Assembly (NCBI RefSeq): GCF_001418135.1
Contig: NZ_LIPQ01000024.1
Span: 1-56,503, forward strand
DNA length: 56,503 bases
Origin: Streptomyces aureus
GTDB lineage: Bacteria > Actinomycetota > Actinomycetes > Streptomycetales > Streptomycetaceae
Reading direction: 5' to 3'
Shown here: positions 49,610 to 56,503 of the stretch, piece after piece
Layout of the letters: each line of letters begins with the position of its first letter
How positions within the stretch are numbered: position 1 is the first letter of the stretch
The notes under the pieces: model-generated
Told to the model about the DNA's origin: nothing
Databases searched by the model: none
What the model saw: only the letters and a program-made list of their open reading frames with translations
Position numbers and translations under genes: made by a program

Positions 49610-50892
49610 GCCAGCTTCCCGTCCACGACCGTTGCCCGGCCCCGCAGGAAGGTGTGGGTGACGCGTCCCGGCAGCTCACGGCCCTCGTAGGGGGTGTTTC
49701 GGCTGCGGGAGGCGAAGTCCGCGGGGTCCACGACACCACGGTAAGCCGGATCGACCAGCGTCAGGTTCGCGGGCTCACCAGCCGAGACGGGTCGTCCGTG
49801 GCCCTTGGCCCGTCCGATGCGGGCGGGCGCGAAGGACATCCGGTCGGCGACGCCGGCCCAGTCGAGGAGGCCGGTCTCGACCATCGTCTGCTGGACGACG
49901 GAGAGCGCGGTCTCCAGGCCGACCATGCCCATGGCGGCCGCGGCCCACTCGCAGTCCTTGTCCTCGTGGGGGTGCGGGGCGTGGTCGGTGGCGACGATGT
50001 CGATCGTGCCGTCGGCCAGCGCCTCGCGGAGCGCGAGGACGTCCTTCTCGGTGCGCAGCGGCGGGTTGACCTTGTAGACCGGGTTGTAGCTCCGGACCAT
50101 CTCGTCGGTGAGGAGGAGGTGGTGCGGGGTGACCTCGGCGGTGACGTCGATGCCGCGGGACTTGGCCCAGCGCACGATCTCGACGGAGCCGGCGGTGGAG
50201 AGGTGGCAGATGTGGACGCGGGAGCCGACGTGCTCGGCGAGGAGGACGTCGCGGGCGATGATCGACTCCTCGGCGACGGCCGGCCAGCCGCCGAGACCGA
50301 GCTGGGCCGAGACGATGCCCTCGTTCATCTGGGCGCCCTCGGTGAGGCGGGGCTCCTGGGCGTGCTGGGCGACGACGCCGTCGAAGGCCTTCACGTACTC
50401 CAGGGCGCGGCGCATGATCACGGCGTCGTCGACGCACTTGCCGTCGTCGGAGAAGACGGTGACGCCGGCGGCGGAGTCGTGCATGGCGCCGAGCTCGGCG
50501 AGCTTCCTGCCCTCCAGGCCGACGGTGACGGCGCCGATGGGCTGCACGTCGCAGTAGCCGGACTCCTTGCCGAGCCGGTAGACCTGCTCGACGACACCGG
50601 CGGTGTCGGCGACCGGGTGGGTGTTGGCCATGGCGAAGACGGCCGTGAAGCCGCCGGAGGCGGCGGCGCGGGTGCCGGTGAGGACGGTCTCGGAGTCCTC
50701 GCGGCCGGGCTCGCGCAGGTGGGTGTGGAGGTCGACCAGGCCGGGCAGCAGGATCTGGCCCTCGGCCTCGATCACGGTGGCGCCCTCGGCGGAGAGACCG
50801 GTACCGACCTCGACGACGGTCTCGCCGTCGATCAGCACGTCCTGGACGGCGCCGCCCAGCACCTGCGCACCGCGGATAAGAGTCTTGCTCAT
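49606..50892 (-). CDS. pyrC: dihydroorotase
   Basis: A 428-residue zinc amidohydrolase (type I) that cyclises carbamoyl aspartate to dihydroorotate. Metal ligands are in [10 protein letters not shown] near residue 57, in [20 protein letters not shown] and in ATDHAPH. It starts 2 bp after the pyrB stop, with ATG. Confidence 0.97.
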   Translation of the reverse strand: MSKTLIRGAQVLGGAVQDVLIDGETVVEVGTGLSAEGATVIEAEGQILLPGLVDLHTHLREPGREDSETVLTGTRAAASGGFTAVFAMANTHPVADTAGVVEQVYRLGKESGYCDVQPIGAVTVGLEGRKLAELGAMHDSAAGVTVFSDDGKCVDDAVIMRRALEYVKAFDGVVAQHAQEPRLTEGAQMNEGIVSAQLGLGGWPAVAEESIIARDVLLAEHVGSRVHICHLSTAGSVEIVRWAKSRGIDVTAEVTPHHLLLTDEMVRSYNPVYKVNPPLRTEKDVLALREALADGTIDIVATDHAPHPHEDKDCEWAAAAMGMVGLETALSVVQQTMVETGLLDWAGVADRMSFAPARIGRAKGHGRPVSAGEPANLTLVDPAYRGVVDPADFASRSRNTPYEGRELPGRVTHTFLRGRATVVDGKLA

Positions 50893-50894
50893 GG

Positions 50895-51875
50895 TTACTT
50901 GTTCTCCTCGGTACGGGTGTGGGTGACGGCGGAGTCGTTGCCGCCCAGAAGCAGGTAGAGGACCGCCATCCGGACGGAGACGCCGTTGGCGACCTGCTCG
51001 ACGACCGTGCAGCGGTCGGAGTCGGCGACCTCGGCGGTGATCTCCATGCCGCGGACCATGGGGCCGGGGTGCATGACGACGGCGTGCTCGGGCATCCTCG
51101 CCATCCGCTCGCCGTCGAGGCCGTACCGGCGCGAGTACTCGCGCTCGGTCGGGAAGAAGGCGGCGTTCATCCGCTCGCGCTGCACACGCAGCATCATGAC
51201 CGCGTCGGACTTCGGCAGCACGCGGTCGAGGTCGTACGAGATCTCGCAGGGCCAGGTCTCGACGCCGACGGGGACCAGGGTGGGCGGGGCCACCAGGGTG
51301 ACCTCGGCGCCGAGGGTGTGCAGCAGGTCGACGTTGGAACGGGCGACCCGGCTGTGCAGGACGTCGCCGACGAGCGTGATCCGCTTGCCCTCGAGGTCGC
51401 GGCCGAGCCCGGTGTCCCGGCCGACCAGGCGGCGGCGCATGGTGAAGGCGTCCAGGAGGGCCTGGGTGGGGTGCTGGTGGGTGCCGTCGCCGGCGTTGAT
51501 GACGGGGGCGTCGATCCAGCCGGAGGTGGCGAGGCGGTACGGGGCTCCGGAGGCGCCGTGGCGGATGACGACCGCGTCGACGCCCATGGCCTCCAGGGTC
51601 TGCGCGGTGTCCTTGAGCGACTCGCCCTTGGAGACGCTGGAGCCCTTGGCCGCGAAGTTGATCACGTCGGCGGAGAGGCGCTTCTCGGCGGCCTCGAAGG
51701 AGATCCGGGTCCGGGTGGAGTCCTCGAAGAACAGGTTGCAGATGGTCCGGCCGCGCAGGGTCGGCAGCTTCCGGATGGGCCGGTCGGCCACCCGGGCCAT
51801 CTCCTCGGCGGTGTCGAGGATCAGGACGGCGTCGTCGCGGGTGAGGTCGGCGGCCGAGATGAGGTGACGCATCAT
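50895..51875 (-). CDS. pyrB: aspartate carbamoyltransferase catalytic subunit
   Basis: A 326-residue enzyme forming carbamoyl aspartate. The carbamoyl-phosphate site [13 protein letters not shown], the [14 protein letters not shown] block and [11 protein letters not shown] are complete. No PyrI regulatory subunit is seen, so feedback control is likely at the level of PyrR and CarB. It follows pyrR by 86 bp. Confidence 0.97.
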   Translation of the reverse strand: MMRHLISAADLTRDDAVLILDTAEEMARVADRPIRKLPTLRGRTICNLFFEDSTRTRISFEAAEKRLSADVINFAAKGSSVSKGESLKDTAQTLEAMGVDAVVIRHGASGAPYRLATSGWIDAPVINAGDGTHQHPTQALLDAFTMRRRLVGRDTGLGRDLEGKRITLVGDVLHSRVARSNVDLLHTLGAEVTLVAPPTLVPVGVETWPCEISYDLDRVLPKSDAVMMLRVQRERMNAAFFPTEREYSRRYGLDGERMARMPEHAVVMHPGPMVRGMEITAEVADSDRCTVVEQVANGVSVRMAVLYLLLGGNDSAVTHTRTEENK

Positions 51876-51961
51876 CGGTGTGTCTCTCCGTGGTGGGGAG
51901 GTGTGAGGGCATGCGGGGGCGCAGGGGGGTGCCCCGGCCCCGCGGGGGAAAGCCGGTCCGG

Positions 51962-52567
<606 letters not shown>

Positions 52568-52684
52568 TTAAAGGACGTCGGATTTGCACGTCAACGATAC
52601 CAGGGGCGGACGGAGGCCTCCCTCGCACCCCTGGCGCCGCTCCGGGCGCCGTCCCCCGGGAGGGGGCGGTACGGACCATTCGGC

Positions 52685-52714
52685 TTGACGGGTAGGAGTA
52701 ACGCTGCGTAACCT
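52685..52714 (+). promoter_or_regulatory. bldD promoter
   Basis: TTGACG (52685-52690) and TAACCT (52709-52714) are 18 bp apart, about 60 bp upstream of the bldD start. The -10 box overlaps the palindromic operator. Confidence 0.65.
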
Positions 52715-52727
52715 CACAGTGAGTTAC
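52708..52727. promoter_or_regulatory. BldD operator at own promoter
   Basis: A 20-bp near-perfect palindrome centred on CTCACAGTGAG, flanked by GTAA and TTAC, fits the BldD box (AGTGA and TCAC halves) and overlaps the -10, consistent with the known autorepression of bldD. Confidence 0.75.
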
Positions 52728-52773
52728 CAGCCGCGCGGCGCAGCCGCATGTCGTCACAGCGTCCGGGAGCGTT

Positions 52774-53274
52774 ATGTCCAGCGAATACGCAAAGCAGCTC
52801 GGGGCCAAACTCCGTGCCATCCGCACCCAGCAGGGTCTCTCGCTCCACGGGGTCGAGGAGAAGTCCCAGGGCCGCTGGAAGGCCGTGGTGGTCGGGTCGT
52901 ACGAGCGCGGCGACCGCGCGGTGACCGTGCAGCGTCTTGCCGAGCTGGCCGACTTCTACGGGGTGCCGGTGCAGGAGCTCCTGCCGGGCACCACGCCGGG
53001 CGGGGCCGCCGAGCCGCCGCCGAAGCTCGTCCTCGACCTGGAGCGCCTGGCGCACGTCCCCCAGGAGAAGGCCGGCCCGCTGCAGCGCTACGCGGCGACG
53101 ATCCAGTCGCAGCGCGGCGACTACAACGGCAAGGTGCTGTCGATCCGTCAGGACGACCTGCGTACCCTCGCCGTCATCTACGACCAGTCCCCCTCGGTCC
53201 TCACCGAGCAGCTCATCAGCTGGGGCGTCCTCGACGCGGACGCGCGCCGCGCGGTCGCCCACGAGGAGAACTGA
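52774..53274 (+). CDS. bldD: developmental regulator BldD
   Basis: A 166-residue master repressor of Streptomyces development. An N-terminal XRE-type HTH (about 8-70) is followed by a C-terminal domain with the c-di-GMP signature RGD (114-116) and RQDD (125-128), spaced by eight residues. Tetrameric c-di-GMP brings two BldD chains together to bind targets and keep cells in vegetative growth. The start is ATG after GGGAGCG. The operator in its promoter indicates autoregulation. Confidence 0.98.
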   Translation: MSSEYAKQLGAKLRAIRTQQGLSLHGVEEKSQGRWKAVVVGSYERGDRAVTVQRLAELADFYGVPVQELLPGTTPGGAAEPPPKLVLDLERLAHVPQEKAGPLQRYAATIQSQRGDYNGKVLSIRQDDLRTLAVIYDQSPSVLTEQLISWGVLDADARRAVAHEEN

Positions 53275-53307
53275 CCCCTTCAGGGGACCCAGCAGAAACG
53301 TACCGCC

Positions 53308-53341
53308 GGGCCCGTGGACGTCATCCGACGTCCACGGGCCC
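53308..53341. terminator. terminator after bldD
   Basis: A perfect 14-bp stem (GGGCCCGTGGACGT with its complement) and 6-nt loop lie 33 bp after the bldD stop. Confidence 0.7.
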
Positions 53342-53430
53342 GCCGCTTTCCCACCGTCGCGGACCCCGGTCCTCCCGCGCCCGCGACCCCACCGCTCTCG
53401 CCGTCGCGAACGATGAGCCGGGGATACGCC

Positions 53431-53466
53431 GAAGGGGCCCGCAGCACGAGTGCTGCGGGCCCCTTC
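53431..53466. terminator. bidirectional terminator between bldD and nusB
   Basis: A perfect 16-17-bp stem (GAAGGGGCCCGCAGCAC with its complement) with a very small loop lies 24 bp after the nusB stop on the minus strand. Confidence 0.7.
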
Positions 53467-53489
53467 GACTGCCGGTGACGTCTTCGAAC

Positions 53490-53927
53490 TCAGGCGTCCG
53501 TGTCCCGGCGCAGACGCGGCTTCAAGTCCTTGAAGCGCGCCAGCAGACCGTTGACGAAGGTCGGGGACTCGTCCGTGGAGAACTCCTTGGCGAGCTGCAC
53601 CGCCTCGTCGATCGCGACCGCGTCCGGCGTGCCGTCCTCCCAGATCAGTTCGTACGCACCGAGGCGCACGATGTTCCGGTCGGCGACGGGCATCCGGTCG
53701 AGGTCCCAGTCCACCGCGTAGGTCGCGATGAGCTCGTCGATCCGAGCCACGTGGGACGCGTAGCCCTCGACCAGCTGCATGGTGAAGTCGTTCACCGGCG
53801 GCTGGCGGTCGTCCGACCGCGCGTGCCGGACCTGGTCCGCGAGAACCTCCTGGACGGAGGCACCACGCTGGTCCGCCTCGAAGAGGATCTGGAAGGCGCG
53901 CTTGCGGGCCTTGCTCCGAGCGGCCAC
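53490..53927 (-). CDS. nusB: transcription antitermination factor NusB
   Basis: A 145-residue all-helical RNA-binding protein that, with NusE (S10), binds boxA for rRNA antitermination. It opens ARSKARKRAFQILFEADQRG (in the usual position) and ends with the VQLAKEFSTDESPTFVNGLL block. It starts at a GTG 2 bp after the efp stop, so the two are co-transcribed. Confidence 0.96.
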   Translation of the reverse strand: MAARSKARKRAFQILFEADQRGASVQEVLADQVRHARSDDRQPPVNDFTMQLVEGYASHVARIDELIATYAVDWDLDRMPVADRNIVRLGAYELIWEDGTPDAVAIDEAVQLAKEFSTDESPTFVNGLLARFKDLKPRLRRDTDA

Positions 53928-53929
53928 GG

Positions 53930-54496
53930 TTACTTGTTCACCCGGCCGAGGTAGTCGCTGGTGCGGGTGTCGACCTTGATCTTCTCACCGGTGGTGATGA
54001 AGAGCGGGACCTGGATCTCGTGGCCGGTCTCCAGCGTGGCGGGCTTGGTGCCGCCGGTGGAGCGGTCGCCCTGGACGCCCGGGTCGGTGTGCTTGATCGT
54101 CAGCTCGACGGCGGCCGGGAGCTCGACGTAGAGCACCTCGCCCTCGTGCTGGGCGACCGAGGCGGTGAAGCCCTCGATGAGGAAGTTGGCGGCGTCGCCG
54201 ACCGACTTGCGGTCGACCATCAGCTGGTCGTACGTCTGCTCGTCCATGAAGACGAAGTAGTCGCCGTCCATGTAGGAGAACTGCATGTCGCGGCGGTCGA
54301 TGGTGGCCGTCTCGACCTTCACGCCGGCGTTGAAGGTCTTGTCGACGACCTTGCCGGACAGCACGTTCTTGAGCTTGGTGCGCACGAAGGCCGGGCCCTT
54401 GCCGGGCTTGACGTGCTGGAACTCGACGACGGACCAGAGCTGGCCCCCGTCGAGCTTGAGCACCATGCCGTTCTTGAGGTCGTTCGTGGAAGCCAC
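53930..54496 (-). CDS. efp: elongation factor P
   Basis: A 188-residue tRNA-mimic factor that rescues ribosomes stalled at polyproline. Three beta-barrel domains are seen: KOW-like with the tip loop KPGKGPAF (Lys33), then two OB-like domains ending [13 protein letters not shown] chose the GTG at 54496 ([10 protein letters not shown]), the usual family start. It follows the M24 peptidase homologue by 49 bp. Confidence 0.97.
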   Translation of the reverse strand: MASTNDLKNGMVLKLDGGQLWSVVEFQHVKPGKGPAFVRTKLKNVLSGKVVDKTFNAGVKVETATIDRRDMQFSYMDGDYFVFMDEQTYDQLMVDRKSVGDAANFLIEGFTASVAQHEGEVLYVELPAAVELTIKHTDPGVQGDRSTGGTKPATLETGHEIQVPLFITTGEKIKVDTRTSDYLGRVNK

Positions 54497-54545
54497 GGTT
54501 GCGGAATCTCCTGGACTGACGTGGGACCGCGGAGACGTCCGCGCT

Positions 54546-55658
54546 CTACAGCGCGAGCAGCTCCTTGGTCGTGATGGTGAGTAGCTCGGGTCCGCCGTCC
54601 GCCTCCTGGCGCACGACGAGCGTGTCATCGATCCGGACCCCGCCCCGTCCCGGGAGGTGAACCCCCGGTTCGACGGTGACCGGCACACAAGCGTCCAGTT
54701 TACCCATGGCCGAGGGTGAGAGCTGCGGGTCCTCGTCGATTTCGAGCCCCACCCCGTGCCCGGTGAGGGGTACGGCGGCCTCTCCGTGCCCCGCCGAGTC
54801 CAGAATCTGGCGGGCCGCCCGGTCCACGTCGCGGTACTCGGCGCCCGGTGCGAGGGACTCCCGGCCGGCCCGCTGAGCGGCGAAGACGAGCTCGTACAGC
54901 TCGATCTGCCAGTCGGCCGGCGTCGTGCCGATGACGAAGGTGCGGCCGATCTCGCAGCGGTAGCCGCGGTAGTCGGCGCCGAGGCAGACGGAGAGGAAAT
55001 CCCCCTCCTCGACCCGGCGGTCGGAGGGCCGGTGGCCCCGGCGGCCGGAGTGCGGACCGGTCGCCACCGAGGTCGGGAAGGCCGCCCCGTCGGCGCCGTG
55101 GTCGACGAGCCGCCGCTCCAGCTCCAGGGCGAGGTGCCGCTCGGTCCGCCCCACCAGGATCGACTCCAGGAGCTCGCCGAGCGCCTGGTCGGCGATCTCG
55201 GCGGCGATCCGCAGACAGGCGATCTCGTCCTCGTCCTTGACGATCCTCAGCTGCTCCACGGCGCACGCGAGGTCGGCGAGCCGCAGGCCGGGCGCGACGG
55301 AGCCCATCGCCCGGTGCCGGGTCACGGTCAGGTCGTGCTCCTCGACCGCCAGCGCGTCGGCGCCCGCCCGGCGGGCGAGGTCGACCGCGGCGACGGCCGG
55401 ATCTCCGCCGCCCGCGGGCAGGACCTGCCGGCGGAGAAGTTCGTCGAGCCGTCCGTCGGCCGGTTCGCCGGTGGGCGCGACCGGGCAGAGCAGCACGTCC
55501 GCGTCGGGCTCGGGCCCGACGAGGAGGACCGCGCCCGGGGGCGAACCGCCCGCGAGATAGCGGACGTTGGCAGGGCGGGAGACCAGGGCCGCCGGGCTGC
55601 CCGCGGCCGCGCACCGATCGCGCAGCCGTACACGGCGGTCCGCATACACCTCTGACAT
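54546..55658 (-). CDS. M24-family (Xaa-Pro aminopeptidase-like) protein
   Basis: A 370-residue pita-bread-fold protein with an N-terminal creatinase-like domain (about 1-125) and a C-terminal M24 domain. Of the five metal ligands the His (GHGVGLEID) and one Glu (TVEPGVHL) are present. The two Asp of the usual DxG...SDxTRT block are Cys and Glu ([19 protein letters not shown]), and the last Glu is Asp (VRIDDTLV). Activity may therefore be changed or lost. It lies just upstream of efp, the usual actinobacterial position of a PepP/PepQ gene. Confidence 0.82.
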   Translation of the reverse strand: MSEVYADRRVRLRDRCAAAGSPAALVSRPANVRYLAGGSPPGAVLLVGPEPDADVLLCPVAPTGEPADGRLDELLRRQVLPAGGGDPAVAAVDLARRAGADALAVEEHDLTVTRHRAMGSVAPGLRLADLACAVEQLRIVKDEDEIACLRIAAEIADQALGELLESILVGRTERHLALELERRLVDHGADGAAFPTSVATGPHSGRRGHRPSDRRVEEGDFLSVCLGADYRGYRCEIGRTFVIGTTPADWQIELYELVFAAQRAGRESLAPGAEYRDVDRAARQILDSAGHGEAAVPLTGHGVGLEIDEDPQLSPSAMGKLDACVPVTVEPGVHLPGRGGVRIDDTLVVRQEADGGPELLTITTKELLAL

Positions 55659-55746
55659 GCTCCGAGCCTACGAGCAGCGGGGCGCGGTGGCCTGTTCAGG
55701 ACGGCCGACCGGGCGGGAGACCCGCCAGGTCGTGGTCGTGTGCCGT

Positions 55747-55769
55747 GGGCCGGCCTCCGGGGCCGGCCC
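55747..55769 (-). terminator. terminator after the P-loop kinase gene
   Basis: GGGCCGGCC and GGCCGGCCC form a 9-bp stem with a 5-nt loop, directly after the kinase stop on the minus strand. Confidence 0.5.
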
Positions 55770-55773
55770 GGGG

Positions 55774-56503
55774 TCACCAGGTGGGCGGGCTGGCGATCGC
55801 GCGGGCCAGGATGTCGTCGAGGACGCGGGCGGTGGTCTCGACGTCGTACGTGGAGTTGTCGATGATCGGCAGGCCGGAGCCGTACCAGCCCGCCATCCGG
55901 CCGTGGATGGCGGCGACCTCCTCGTCCGAGAGGCGCCGGTTGCCGCTGCGCTCGGCGTTGCGCTCCAGGACGATCTCCAGACCGGGCAGGAGCACCACGG
56001 GCAGCAGTCCGGGGCCGACGTGCCGCTTCCAGCCTCCGAGGCCGACGACGGGCCGGTCGGGGAAGACGGCGTCGTCGACGATGCAGGAGATGCCGTTGGC
56101 GAGGAAGTTGCGCGCGGCGAAGCCGCAGGTGCGGCGGGCGAGCCGGTACTGCGCCTCGGAGTGCTCGTTCCAACCGGACTGCGGGTCGGCGAAGCCGGAG
56201 CAGACCCACTCGCGGACGTCGTCGAGGCTGATGTGCGCGGTGGGCACCCGTCGGCGCTGCGCCCAGTGCCGGGCGACGGTGGTCTTGCCGGCGCCCGCGG
56301 GGCCGATCAGCAGCACGGCGAGGGTCGCGGCCCCGGTACCGCCGCCGTGCTCCACGGCGGGCGCGAGCGGCGCGCTCACGGGCGGCAGGGGCGCGTGTCC
56401 GGTGAGGTCGGCGCGCGGGGGCTGTCCGCCGGGATACCGCGATCCGCCCGGGTGCTGCGGACCGCCGGAATGCTGCGGTACGGCTCCGGAGCCGCCCCAG
56501 CCG
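55774..56503 (-). CDS. P-loop kinase-like protein, 5' end outside window
   Basis: A predicted AAA/zeta-toxin-like P-loop kinase. Walker A GPAGAGKT and LDDVREWVCSGF show the nucleotide and substrate parts. A GTG at 56379 would give 201 residues. However, the frame stays open to the window edge and reads as a Gly/Pro/Gln/His-rich segment (GGPQHPGGSRYPGGQPP), a typical low-complexity N-terminus of actinobacterial proteins, so the gene most likely begins beyond 56503. Substrate unknown. Confidence 0.75.
   Translation of the reverse strand, partial: GWGGSGAVPQHSGGPQHPGGSRYPGGQPPRADLTGHAPLPPVSAPLAPAVEHGGGTGAATLAVLLIGPAGAGKTTVARHWAQRRRVPTAHISLDDVREWVCSGFADPQSGWNEHSEAQYRLARRTCGFAARNFLANGISCIVDDAVFPDRPVVGLGGWKRHVGPGLLPVVLLPGLEIVLERNAERSGNRRLSDEEVAAIHGRMAGWYGSGLPIIDNSTYDVETTARVLDDILARAIASPPTW

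Overview
The window is a stretch of chromosomal core from a Streptomyces. GC content is very high with strong third-position GC bias, GTG starts are common, and bldD, sIHF, a lipoprotein RNase of the RNase Sa family and a secreted multidomain chitinase are present. The order coaBC-rpoZ-gmk-sIHF-pyrF-pyrD-carB-carA-(PH-like)-pyrC-pyrB-pyrR | bldD | nusB-efp-M24 peptidase is the order I remember for Streptomyces coelicolor. I saw no rRNA or tRNA gene, insertion sequence, prophage or CRISPR array.

Left part (1-12,200): a P-loop uridine-kinase-like protein, a candidate small RNA with its own promoter and terminator, a TPR-AAA ATPase, two overlapping CNNM/HlyC-type membrane proteins, and a minus-strand riboflavin operon (ribD-ribE-ribM-ribBA-ribH) behind an FMN riboswitch. 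That operon continues into hisE, hisG and a PH-domain membrane protein.

Middle (12,200-32,400): a GH18 chitinase with paired DasR/chitin-type direct repeats in its promoter; an SDR protein; a ROK regulator divergent from an MFS transporter with a palindromic operator between them; a uracil/xanthine permease; a DUF5995 protein; a probable lysine-catabolism group (DavB-like lysine monooxygenase, DavA-like amidase, cationic amino-acid permease, Lrp regulator) interrupted by a secreted protein; an SGNH hydrolase, a GNAT enzyme, GuaB1, an RNase Sa-like lipoprotein with its barstar, and a SorC-type regulator with four tandem 14-bp repeats upstream.

Right part (32,400-56,503): housekeeping genes rpe, rsmB, fmt, an HTH protein, a degenerate priA, metK, coaBC, rpoZ, gmk, sIHF; the pyrimidine operon pyrR-pyrB-pyrC-(PH-like)-carA-carB-pyrD-pyrF read leftwards, with a PyrR-type RNA loop just before the pyrR Shine-Dalgarno; bldD with its palindromic operator; efp-nusB; an M24 peptidase homologue with altered metal ligands; and a P-loop kinase gene cut by the right edge.

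Most genes are conserved housekeeping functions. The less ordinary signals are the candidate sRNA, the lysine-catabolism group with phased TTGCGC boxes, the lipoprotein RNase/barstar pair, the SorC-associated tandem repeats, the M24 homologue and the PyrR loop. I see no clearly new multi-gene system.
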